This document shows, one piece after another, positions 56,828 to 64,000 of a stretch of DNA of 64,000 nt; the first letter of the stretch is position 1, and each line of letters begins with the position of its first letter. The notes beneath the pieces are model-generated. The model did no database searches and had not been told where the DNA came from. It was given only the letters and a program-made list of their open reading frames with translations. This DNA comes from Undibacterium sp. KW1 (GTDB lineage: Bacteria; Pseudomonadota; Gammaproteobacteria; Burkholderiales; Burkholderiaceae_D): assembly GCF_009937955.1 (NCBI RefSeq), contig NZ_AP018439.1, forward strand, positions 1,364,001 through 1,428,000. Reading direction: 5' to 3'. The position numbers and the translations under genes are program-made.

Positions 56828-56973
56828 GAATGACCCGCCTGAGTTTATCTGCTACATGATGGGAGTGTGTTTTTAAAATGCCTTTAAGACAATCTCATGG
56901 TAGAGCTTTCTTTGCAATAGCGCAATTGAAAACCTCGCATGTGCGTTTTGTGACACTGGCGGGAGGCCCAAGT

Positions 56974-57555
56974 TTATAGGCGTCTTGCCAGGCCGATTGT
57001 CTTGTCTATCCATTTCTGCCTCTGTGCTGGCTGGGAATTGATGACCGGCCCCAGGCTCAGTATTCTCACAGGTTTAATGCCACAGAACTCAAGGACAGTG
57101 CGCTTCATTTGATGTATGCCCGGCGCACGGTAGTAAAGGCCAAAAAACCAGGGTGGTGTATCCATGGTGATCAGCAAGTGGGCCGAGCGGCCTTTCAACA
57201 AGCCTTCAGGAAAGCTTTTTCCGGGATGGTATTTGAAGGCGAAACCTGGGAGCAAGACTCGATCCAGGAAACCTTTCAGTAGTGCAGGCACGCCTCCCCA
57301 CCATATGGGGAAGACAAAGCAAAGGTGCTCGGCCCATAGCAAGGACTCTTGTGCCATTTGCAGATCGGCCTCCAGAGGCTGTATGACTTTATAGCCTTGG
57401 TGCAAGATGGGATCAAATACCAGTTGGTCCAGCCTTAATATCTGCACATCATGACCTGCTGTACGGGCTGCCTGTACATAGATATCGGCGAGATCAGAAC
57501 CAAAACTATTGCCGCTGGGATGGCTGGCAATGACTAACACACGCTTTTTTTGCAT
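56974..57555 (-). CDS. NAD(P)H:quinone oxidoreductase-like flavodoxin-fold protein
   Basis: A 193-residue flavoprotein of the NQO1/KefF/MdaB-like family (flavodoxin fold). VLVIASHPSGNSFGSDLADIYVQAARTAGHDVQILRLDQL is the FMN/FAD-binding start, FVFPIWWGGVPALLKGFLDRVLLPGFAF the middle motif, and LLITMDTPPWFFGLYYRAPGIHQMKRTVLEFCGIKPVRI the last. It reduces quinones or similar compounds with NAD(P)H. The upstream MerR-family gene on the same strand and a MerR-type dyad in the 79-bp gap suggest that the pair responds to a toxic compound or redox stress. Confidence 0.87.
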   Translation of the reverse strand: MQKKRVLVIASHPSGNSFGSDLADIYVQAARTAGHDVQILRLDQLVFDPILHQGYKVIQPLEADLQMAQESLLWAEHLCFVFPIWWGGVPALLKGFLDRVLLPGFAFKYHPGKSFPEGLLKGRSAHLLITMDTPPWFFGLYYRAPGIHQMKRTVLEFCGIKPVRILSLGPVINSQPAQRQKWIDKTIGLARRL

Positions 57556-57584
57556 ACTGTATCCAAATTGGTGAACCTGGCTAC

Positions 57585-57616
57585 AGTGTGCACCTTGTCC
57601 CTAGGGACAGAGTCAA
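57585..57616 (-). promoter_or_regulatory. MerR-type operator before the quinone-reductase-like gene
   Basis: A perfect 14-bp palindrome TGTCCCTAGGGACA (57596-57609) lies right after a -35 element TTGACT (57611-57616, read on the - strand). About 20 bases further a weak CACACT could be the -10. This is the usual arrangement of MerR-activated promoters. The adjacent MerR-family gene is the likely regulator. Confidence 0.65.
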
Positions 57617-57634
57617 GCTATATCAATCAGCATA

Positions 57635-58030
57635 CTAATAGACAGGGAAACTGGTGCAGACAGCTTGTTGCGCTGCAAGTTGTGCTTGCAGGCAATCTTG
57701 GATTTCTGCCTGCATTTGCAGCAGGCTGGCATCAAGCGCATGAAGTTTTTTAATTTCAGTTTGCACGACTGCACGCTTATCGTGCAAATACTGTGCTATC
57801 AATGCCCAGTCTGGTTCGCCGTGCGCTGTATGAAGCATGGGTTCCAGTTCTGACAGGCGAAAGCCCAGGCTTTGCGCTTGCCTTATCAACTGCACCTGCA
57901 AGACATTTCTCTCTGTATAAACCCGGTATTTCCCCAGACGTTGCACCTGGCCAAGCAAGCCCAGGTTTTCATACAGGCGTATGGCTTTTGCCGAAGCATT
58001 TGCCAGGCGCGCGAGTTCTCCTATATACAT
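57635..58030 (-). CDS. MerR-family regulator
   Basis: A 131-residue MerR regulator: helix-turn-helix (MYIGELARLANASAKAIRLYENLGLL), wing RLGKYRVYTERNVLQVQLIRQAQSLGF and a long coiled-coil dimerisation helix (to about 115). No metal-binding cysteine pattern apart from two cysteines near the C-terminus (QDCLQAQLAAQQAVCTSFPVY). I choose ATG 58030; the longer frame overlaps the histidine kinase end. It runs with the quinone-reductase-like gene and is probably its activator. Confidence 0.85.
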   Translation of the reverse strand: MYIGELARLANASAKAIRLYENLGLLGQVQRLGKYRVYTERNVLQVQLIRQAQSLGFRLSELEPMLHTAHGEPDWALIAQYLHDKRAVVQTEIKKLHALDASLLQMQAEIQDCLQAQLAAQQAVCTSFPVY

Positions 58031-58055
58031 CCATGCTCCTGTCTCATAAGGAAAT

Positions 58056-61000
58056 TTAGGTATTAATGGGTAAATCGATGTAAAACCTGGTGGCTTGCCC
58101 TGGCATGGATTCAAAGCTTATGGTGCCGCCCATTCTTTCTACCAGTTCGCGGGTAATGGCCAGGCCCAGGCCGGTGCCGCCGTTTTGCCGGGTGTCGGAA
58201 GAATCTGCCTGGGCAAATTTCTGGAATATTCTGTCGCGGAATTCATGCGGTATGCCCATGCCGTGATCGATGACGCTGATACGTAGCGCAGGCAAGAGCG
58301 GCAGTTTGTTCGTGCGCTTTTCTACTTCGATATTGACGACATCATTTTCTGGTGAATACTTGATGGCATTCGACAGCAGATTCGACAAGACTTGCATGAA
58401 GCGCTGAGTATCAACCGTGATGTTGACGTCAGGCAGCTGACTTGCCAGACGCAGGCTGACCCCGCGTTGTGTGCCAAAGGTCTGGTTGGCATCGACTGCT
58501 TGTTGCAGCAAGTCACGGACCGCTACGGTTTCGAGTCTGAATACCATTTTGCCTGCAGTGAGTTTTTCCATGTCCAGCAGGTCGTTGATGAGAAAGGTCA
58601 GGCGCTGGCAATTTTTGTTGGCAACATCAATCATCTGTTTCATGGGTTCAGGATAACTGCCAAACACGCCACCAGAGATCAGGCCCAGCGCGCCTGAGAT
58701 CGAGGTCAGGGGCGTGCGCAGTTCATGGCTGACCGTGGAAATGAATTCATTCTTGATGGTCTCGGTACGTTTGCGTTCGGTAATATCGCGCATCAGGGCG
58801 ATGAACAGGGGTTGCCCCAGGCGCGTGACCGTGGATACTGACAAATCCAGTGGGAACAGGCTGCCATCCTGACGACGCGCTTCCACTTCACGTCCTATGC
58901 CTATGATGCTTTGTATGCCAGTTTCTGGCGCTTGTGCAGTAATGTCGTCTTGCACAGGATAGGGAATGATATGACGTATGCTGCGGCCCAGTAATTCGTC
59001 AGCCGCATAATCAAAAATATGAGCGGCGGCATTATTGACACTGAGGATGATTTGCTGCTCATCAAAAGTGATGATGCCATCAAGCACATTGTCGAGAACG
59101 GCACTGGTATGGGCGGCTTGATCACGCAAGTCTTCTGCGGCGACTCTTCTTTCGCTAATGTCCTGGAAAGTGCCATAAACGCGAACGCATACCCCCTTTT
59201 CAAATTGCGGGAAGCCAGTCACATGGACCCACCTGTCATTACCCCTGGCGGTACGAATGCAAAATTCGCCGTCAAATGACATGTTTTCGCGGATGGCCCG
59301 GGCAAATAGCGCGCGGATTTCTTGCTGGCTTTGTGCGCCTGTGTAAAAGGCAATGGCATTATCGACACTGCATTCAAATGCCTCATCTACTTCATGTATC
59401 TGCCGGGTTACCTTGCTCCATTGGAGCTTGCGGGAGTTGACTTCAAAGCCCCAGGTGCCTATGCGGGCGGCAGTATTGGATTTTTCCAGTAGTTCATAGG
59501 CGTGTTCGAGTTCTGCTTCCGCTTCTTTTTGCTTGGTGATGTCGGCATGGCTGCCTGACATGATCAGGGGTTCACCATTCGGCCCCCAACTGACAACGCA
59601 GCCTCGGTCATGTATCCATATCCAGTGGCCATCCTTGTGGCGCATACGGCTTTTCAGGTCAAAATATTCAATTTCTCCCTTGAAGTGCTGCTCTATCATG
59701 TCACTGGTCAGCTTCAAATCATCCGGATGACATAATCGAAGCCAGGTATCAACGGTAGTCGGTTCGAGTTCTGCTAGAGTGTAACCCAGCATCTCAGCCC
59801 AGCGTTCGTTATAGATGGTTTCGCCGGTCAGGATATTGCATTCCCAGGTACCAATATTGGTACCCTTGATGACGTTGATGAGTTGGCGTTCCGTTTCGAA
59901 CCGGTGTTTTTGAACACGGGCTGCACTGATTAGCTGCCCGAGTGTGCTGAACAGGGGATTGAGGAATTCAACCTCCCGCTGATCATAGGCATCCGGTTTG
60001 TTGGCTATGCCAACCAGGGCAATCAATTGACCGTCGTATTGCACAGGTATGCACAAGAAATATTGCAAGGTATCGAAATGTGCGGGGAATACCTGGTCAA
60101 GAGCATTGACGTCCAGCGCATTGTCGATGACGGGCTGCCCAGACCTGAGTGCCGTGCCATATCTGGATTTTAATTGCATGCAGGCCATATCCCTGTCTGC
60201 GGCATCCAGAGTGGTGCTGGAGATACCCGGAGTGGCAGTATTCCAGGCCAGCATCATGCTTTTCAGGGCCGGGTTGCTGACGGTATTATCCTTGACTTCG
60301 CAGATAAAACCATAGGCGCTGGTTGTCAGCTTCAAGATTGCTGCGAGCAGTGATTCAAAGCCTTTTTCCTGGTCGGTTTCACGGATGAATAGAGCTTGTG
60401 CCATGGCGATGGCATCACTGAGTGCGCGTTGCCTTTGCAATTGCCGGTCCAGCTCCTCTCTTTTCATGACACCGGTAATCCAGTCAGCCAGCAGACGTAC
60501 AAATTCTGTTTCTACTTCTGAAAACGGGAATGACCTTGGTTCGGTATGCCAGATGCACAGTGCGGCATCATCCCTGGCATTGATATGCAGGCGCAGGCCT
60601 ATCAGGCATTGTATCTGTGCTGGTATGGCGTTCCTGTACTTGCTTTGTGCCAGGTCTGCTGCATGAATGAGCCCCTTGTGTGCATCTTCTGGCAGTATGC
60701 ACAGCGGTGCCGAATGTGCAGCCGCCATTTCTGGATGCAGCGAATCCCCGGACTGGCAGACCAGGCGGGCTTTGCCGCCGGCTTGTATTCGGCTGATCTG
60801 GCCACAGCTCATGCCGAGATAATCGCAGGCCATGGCAAGGGTTTGTTGCAAGGCTGCTTCAGGGTTTTGGTGCGACAGGGCGGTGATGGCAGTCAGCGAT
60901 AGCAAGGCATGCAATTGCCTTTGCTGTTCTTCGCGAGCAAATTCACTCTCTACACAATCAGCCAGGTCACGCAGGGCAGCCAGGTCTTCTGCACTAAGTA

Positions 61001-61412
61001 TGCGCGGTTTGGTGTCGATGATGCAGAGGGTACCCAGGCTTTGGCCATTGCGTGCACGCAAAGGCGCGCCAGCATAAAAGCGTATATTGGGGTCATCGCT
61101 GACCAGAGGATTGTCGCTGAAACGCGCATCCTGGCTGGCATCGGCGACATACAGAATATCCGGCTTGAGTATCGCATGACCGCAGAAAGAAATATCTCGC
61201 GCCGTCTCGCTGACATCCAGACCCTGTTTTGACTTGAACCATTGACGGTCGCTATCGATGAGGGAAACCAGAGCAATCGGTGTCTTGAACAAATGGCTCG
61301 CCAGCCGCGTCAGCCGGTCAAAACGTTCTTCTGGTGGTGTGTCCAGTATGGCGCAGGCTTGCAGGGTTTGCAGGCGCAATATCTCATCGACAGGAAAATC
61401 AGGTGCTTGCAT
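58056..61412 (-). CDS. soluble multi-GAF/PAS sensor histidine kinase
   Basis: A 1118-residue cytoplasmic histidine kinase. Domain order: three GAF domains (about 15-155, 170-320, 345-505), three PAS domains (about 520-640, 650-770, 780-885), HisKA (about 900-965, H-box STVSHELRTPLTSISGAL) and HATPase (about 1000-1118; NAIKYSPENDV, DHGMGIP, GGTGLGLAI). No transmembrane segment, no receiver domain. It starts nine bases after the stop of the GGDEF-EAL gene, so the two are probably one transcript. The signal is unknown; the many sensor domains suggest integration of several inputs. The cognate regulator is not adjacent. Confidence 0.9.
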   Translation of the reverse strand: MQAPDFPVDEILRLQTLQACAILDTPPEERFDRLTRLASHLFKTPIALVSLIDSDRQWFKSKQGLDVSETARDISFCGHAILKPDILYVADASQDARFSDNPLVSDDPNIRFYAGAPLRARNGQSLGTLCIIDTKPRILSAEDLAALRDLADCVESEFAREEQQRQLHALLSLTAITALSHQNPEAALQQTLAMACDYLGMSCGQISRIQAGGKARLVCQSGDSLHPEMAAAHSAPLCILPEDAHKGLIHAADLAQSKYRNAIPAQIQCLIGLRLHINARDDAALCIWHTEPRSFPFSEVETEFVRLLADWITGVMKREELDRQLQRQRALSDAIAMAQALFIRETDQEKGFESLLAAILKLTTSAYGFICEVKDNTVSNPALKSMMLAWNTATPGISSTTLDAADRDMACMQLKSRYGTALRSGQPVIDNALDVNALDQVFPAHFDTLQYFLCIPVQYDGQLIALVGIANKPDAYDQREVEFLNPLFSTLGQLISAARVQKHRFETERQLINVIKGTNIGTWECNILTGETIYNERWAEMLGYTLAELEPTTVDTWLRLCHPDDLKLTSDMIEQHFKGEIEYFDLKSRMRHKDGHWIWIHDRGCVVSWGPNGEPLIMSGSHADITKQKEAEAELEHAYELLEKSNTAARIGTWGFEVNSRKLQWSKVTRQIHEVDEAFECSVDNAIAFYTGAQSQQEIRALFARAIRENMSFDGEFCIRTARGNDRWVHVTGFPQFEKGVCVRVYGTFQDISERRVAAEDLRDQAAHTSAVLDNVLDGIITFDEQQIILSVNNAAAHIFDYAADELLGRSIRHIIPYPVQDDITAQAPETGIQSIIGIGREVEARRQDGSLFPLDLSVSTVTRLGQPLFIALMRDITERKRTETIKNEFISTVSHELRTPLTSISGALGLISGGVFGSYPEPMKQMIDVANKNCQRLTFLINDLLDMEKLTAGKMVFRLETVAVRDLLQQAVDANQTFGTQRGVSLRLASQLPDVNITVDTQRFMQVLSNLLSNAIKYSPENDVVNIEVEKRTNKLPLLPALRISVIDHGMGIPHEFRDRIFQKFAQADSSDTRQNGGTGLGLAITRELVERMGGTISFESMPGQATRFYIDLPINT

Positions 61413-61420
61413 AGTGTCGG

Positions 61421-63538
61421 TCAATCGCCAGCGTGGTTGGCCAGAGCGTCCAGCCATTTTTGCAGATTATCGCCATACAATGGTTTGCTGGCAAAATAAC
61501 CTTGCATGGAATCACAACCAAGCTGGCGCAGGCATTCCCGCTCGGCTGCTGTTTCTATGCCTTCGGCTATCACGCTCAGGCCCAGGCCATGGCCCATTTC
61601 TATAATGGCTTTGACCAGCCCCTGAGTTGCGGGCAACTGGTCGATGTCAATGACAAAGCTACGGTCTATCTTGAGCTCACTGACAGGCAGGCGTTGCAGG
61701 TAAGACAGGGAAGAATAGCCGGTACCAAAATCATCAATGGATAAATCCAGACCGATGGCGCGCAGGCGGTTCAGCAACTCTATGGTACTGCCGGGGTCCT
61801 CCATGATGCCGCTCTCGGTAATCTCGAGCTTCAGCAATTTTGGATTGAGCTCATATTGACGCAACAGTGCGGCTATTTGATCCGGGAAGCTGGCGTCGCG
61901 CAAATCATGGGTGCTGACATTAACAGCGATGGTCTGGCCAGGATATTTGTCTTGCCAGTTTTTGAGCGTAACGATGGCTTGTTCCAGCATCCACATGGTG
62001 AGCATGCTGATATAACCGGTACGTTCGGCAAACGGAACAAATTCTGCGGGGGAGATAAAACCACGCACCGGATGTTGCCAGCGTACCAGGGCTTCAAAAC
62101 CATAAGCCTTGCCTGTTGCCAGGTAGAGCTTGGGTTGCAGCCACATTTGCAGTTCTGACTCCCGGACGGCAGAGCGCAAATCAGATAAGAGGCTAAGATG
62201 GGTCAGGCGCGAAGCTTCCTGCGCATCGGTATACCAGGCCGATGAACTGGCGCTGCGTTTGGCGGCATACAGGGCAACCTCGGCATTACGTATCAGGGTC
62301 ATCAAGGGTAGAGGTGTGGCTGTGGTGATGGCAAAACCATACACCAGGCTGACATCGACAGAATGCTGACCACATTTGACCGGATCGGCCATGGCTGCAT
62401 CTATGCGCTGATGCAGGTCTTCTACCGCAGCTTTGGAACTGTCATGGCAGAGTATCGCGAAGGCGCCGCCAGCCAGTCTTGCCAGCCAGGGTTTTTGTAT
62501 GGCGGTGTCCTGACTGATGACGGTTTTAAGACGCAAGGCCACATCCGAGATGACGGTGTCGCCCGTATCAAACCCCAGAGTTTCATTGATGACCTTCAGC
62601 CGTGCCAGATCCATGAGGATAAAGCCCTGATATGGCAAGCCCTGGCCTTCATGCGTCTTGAGCAACAGGGTGCGGTTGGGCAGGCCAGTCAGGCTGTCGT
62701 AGTAAGCCAGGCGCTCGACAGTTTGTTCGCGTATGCTTATGGCCTCTGCCATGGTATTGAGGGCTTCGCCTACGCGCGCCACTTCTTCGGTTTTGCTGGG
62801 AATAAAACGGGTCTGGTAATCACCTTTGGCAATTTGCAGGGCGCTGGTTTCCAGCCTTGCCAATGGCCTGACTACGCTGCGGGTGGTCAGCCATGCCAGC
62901 AAGGCAGCCAGGATGACGCCAAAGACAGACAGCATGGCGACCATGGTGCCGGTTTTTTCCAGTTCCAGTTGCGCCTCTGCCTGATGGTCCTGGATTAATT
63001 CCTGCTCACGCTTGAGAAAAATTTTGGACTGTTCGAGCAGGGCATCGAGTGCCGGTTTGACGCGCGTACTAAAGCTGGTCTTGGCCGCATCCTGCCCTTC
63101 ATCTTCGAGCTGATTGACAGTATCAAGATAATGTTGCTGATAAATTGCGCGCTTTTGCTTGAGCAGTTTGAGGCTGTTTAATTGCCCGTCGTCACTGAGG
63201 CTGGCTTCGAGATCGCTGATGAGCTGATCTATGCGACGATTTTTTTCATCGACGATGGTGTATTCAGGTACCCGTTGTTCATAAGGAACTGTCAGGAATT
63301 GCAGCAAGGCCCTGCCGACGTTTTCTGTCGCTACGCTGAGTTCTTGCACATACAGGAGGCTTTGCACCTCTTTGCGGGCAAATTGCTCATTACGCGCAGT
63401 CATGTTGCGGATTTGTGAAATTGGCAATAGCAAGACGATACTGAACAGTATAAGCAACAAAGCATAGCTCAATGCCAGCCGCATGCCTATGCGGCGCAAG
63501 CGCAGGAGCTGGATCAGGCGATGAAAGCTGTTCGACAT
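61421..63538 (-). CDS. membrane GGDEF-EAL protein, degenerate GGDEF
   Basis: A 705-residue membrane protein. Transmembrane helix 1 (about 20-40), a periplasmic helical bundle (about 45-195), helix 2 (about 203-225), HAMP, GGDEF-like and EAL domains. In the GGDEF domain the signature is LAGGAFAIL, so the Asp/Glu is lost and cyclase activity is unlikely. The EAL domain (about 450-705) keeps FEALVRWQHP, IDDFGTGYSSLSYLQRLPVSELKIDRSF and other metal-site residues, so cyclic di-GMP phosphodiesterase activity is expected. ATG 63538 is preferred to the longer open frame. It precedes the histidine kinase by nine bases, and may be controlled with it. Confidence 0.9.
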   Translation of the reverse strand: MSNSFHRLIQLLRLRRIGMRLALSYALLLILFSIVLLLPISQIRNMTARNEQFARKEVQSLLYVQELSVATENVGRALLQFLTVPYEQRVPEYTIVDEKNRRIDQLISDLEASLSDDGQLNSLKLLKQKRAIYQQHYLDTVNQLEDEGQDAAKTSFSTRVKPALDALLEQSKIFLKREQELIQDHQAEAQLELEKTGTMVAMLSVFGVILAALLAWLTTRSVVRPLARLETSALQIAKGDYQTRFIPSKTEEVARVGEALNTMAEAISIREQTVERLAYYDSLTGLPNRTLLLKTHEGQGLPYQGFILMDLARLKVINETLGFDTGDTVISDVALRLKTVISQDTAIQKPWLARLAGGAFAILCHDSSKAAVEDLHQRIDAAMADPVKCGQHSVDVSLVYGFAITTATPLPLMTLIRNAEVALYAAKRSASSSAWYTDAQEASRLTHLSLLSDLRSAVRESELQMWLQPKLYLATGKAYGFEALVRWQHPVRGFISPAEFVPFAERTGYISMLTMWMLEQAIVTLKNWQDKYPGQTIAVNVSTHDLRDASFPDQIAALLRQYELNPKLLKLEITESGIMEDPGSTIELLNRLRAIGLDLSIDDFGTGYSSLSYLQRLPVSELKIDRSFVIDIDQLPATQGLVKAIIEMGHGLGLSVIAEGIETAAERECLRQLGCDSMQGYFASKPLYGDNLQKWLDALANHAGD

Positions 63539-63662
63539 AAATATGGCCGCAATATAGTCTTGAGTCTTAGTCTGGTAAAACGCAGCCGGCACACAAGCGC
63601 CTGCCACTAGAGGCTTATGTTAATGCACTATTAACAGCGAGGGCAATACTATTGTGCAGGGA

Positions 63663-64000
63663 TCAGCGGGCGATCAGTATATACAACATCAAGACATTGG
63701 CGACGATGGACAATACTGCCAGCATGCGCCAGGTGGCCAGCGGGTCGCGCTGGGCCAGGGGTTTGGCTTGCGGGGTGGGCAGGGGATGGGCGGCACCGCG
63801 TTCCAGTGCCAGTAAAAATTCTTCTGCGGTTTCAAAACGTTCAGCCTCGTCACGTGCCACGGCTTTGAGCAAGACGTTTTCCAGCCAGTGTGGCAAATCC
63901 GGGCGGTAGCGCCCCGGCGATGCTGGCTCAGCAAACTTGGGACGCTGGAAAGGTTCGATTTCGCCATAGGGATAGTGGCGTGTCAGCAAATAGTAAAGTG
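63663..64000 (-). CDS. Ser/Thr protein kinase, C-terminal fragment
   Basis: The C-terminal 112 codons of a protein kinase; the gene continues beyond the right edge (the frame reads LYYLLTRHYPYGEIEPF up to base 64000). Visible are the end of the kinase C-lobe (PHWLENVLLKAVARDEAERFETAEEFLLALERGAA), a proline-rich linker and one C-terminal transmembrane helix (WRMLAVLSIVANVLMLYILIAR). This resembles bifunctional PP2C-phosphatase/kinase proteins, but the N-terminal part is not in the window, so that is a guess. The kinase identity itself is well supported by the LLTRHYPYG region. Confidence 0.85.
   Translation of the reverse strand, partial: LYYLLTRHYPYGEIEPFQRPKFAEPASPGRYRPDLPHWLENVLLKAVARDEAERFETAEEFLLALERGAAHPLPTPQAKPLAQRDPLATWRMLAVLSIVANVLMLYILIAR

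Overview
The window looks like chromosomal DNA of a betaproteobacterium of the order Burkholderiales, most likely family Oxalobacteraceae. A genus near Undibacterium or Janthinobacterium is only a guess from gene content and the moderate G+C. No rRNA or tRNA gene, CRISPR array, insertion sequence or phage gene was found. Both ends cut genes: a POT-family peptide transporter on the left and a Ser/Thr protein kinase on the right.

Layout. 1-8.3 kb: POT transporter, secreted alkaline phosphatase, PAS-GGDEF diguanylate cyclase, DUF3667 membrane protein, small LprI-like protein, CorA and a GlxA-type AraC regulator. 8.4-11.3 kb: a tightly overlapping operon of a FeeM-like N-acyl amino acid synthase, a ThiF/E1-like adenylyltransferase and a nitroreductase-like flavoprotein; it looks biosynthetic and is the best candidate for an undescribed system. 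11.4-18 kb: Crp/Fnr regulator and a three-gene SMC condensin operon of MksBEF type without a nuclease subunit. 18.4-27.6 kb: MsrA; a coupled GT28 glycosyltransferase / membrane protein / exported DSP phosphatase / START-like operon; PdxH; hemerythrin; a methyltransferase plus FAD-oxidoreductase pair; an XRE regulator; TcdA. 27.9-37.7 kb: chemoreceptor, TonB-domain lipoprotein, GMP reductase, metallophosphoesterase, copper-type P1B-ATPase with a divergent MerR regulator and a clear MerR promoter, and a REC/HD-GYP protein.

37.9-50.3 kb is a complete reductive pyrimidine catabolism locus. RutR-like and MocR-like regulators diverge from an omega-aminotransferase, MmsA, PreT, PreA, an NCS1 transporter, dihydropyrimidinase and beta-ureidopropionase. 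Together these would take uracil or thymine via dihydropyrimidine, N-carbamoyl-beta-amino acid and beta-amino acid to the semialdehyde and then acetyl-CoA or propionyl-CoA. A site resembling the E. coli RutR operator lies just upstream of the first enzyme gene.

50.4-53.9 kb is an AT-rich accessory patch: an unknown protein translationally coupled to a PIN-domain protein, a truncated LysR pseudogene and three small orphan genes. 53.9-64 kb is dominated by signalling: a dCache/HAMP/GAF/HD-GYP protein, a quinone-reductase-like flavoprotein with its MerR regulator, a GAF/PAS histidine kinase, a GGDEF(degenerate)-EAL protein and the kinase fragment.

Three otherwise intact conserved genes (ThiF-like, chemoreceptor, dihydropyrimidinase) and the LysR remnant each lack exactly one base, in or next to a short C or G run. 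This pattern suggests systematic homopolymer errors in the sequence rather than four independent mutations.
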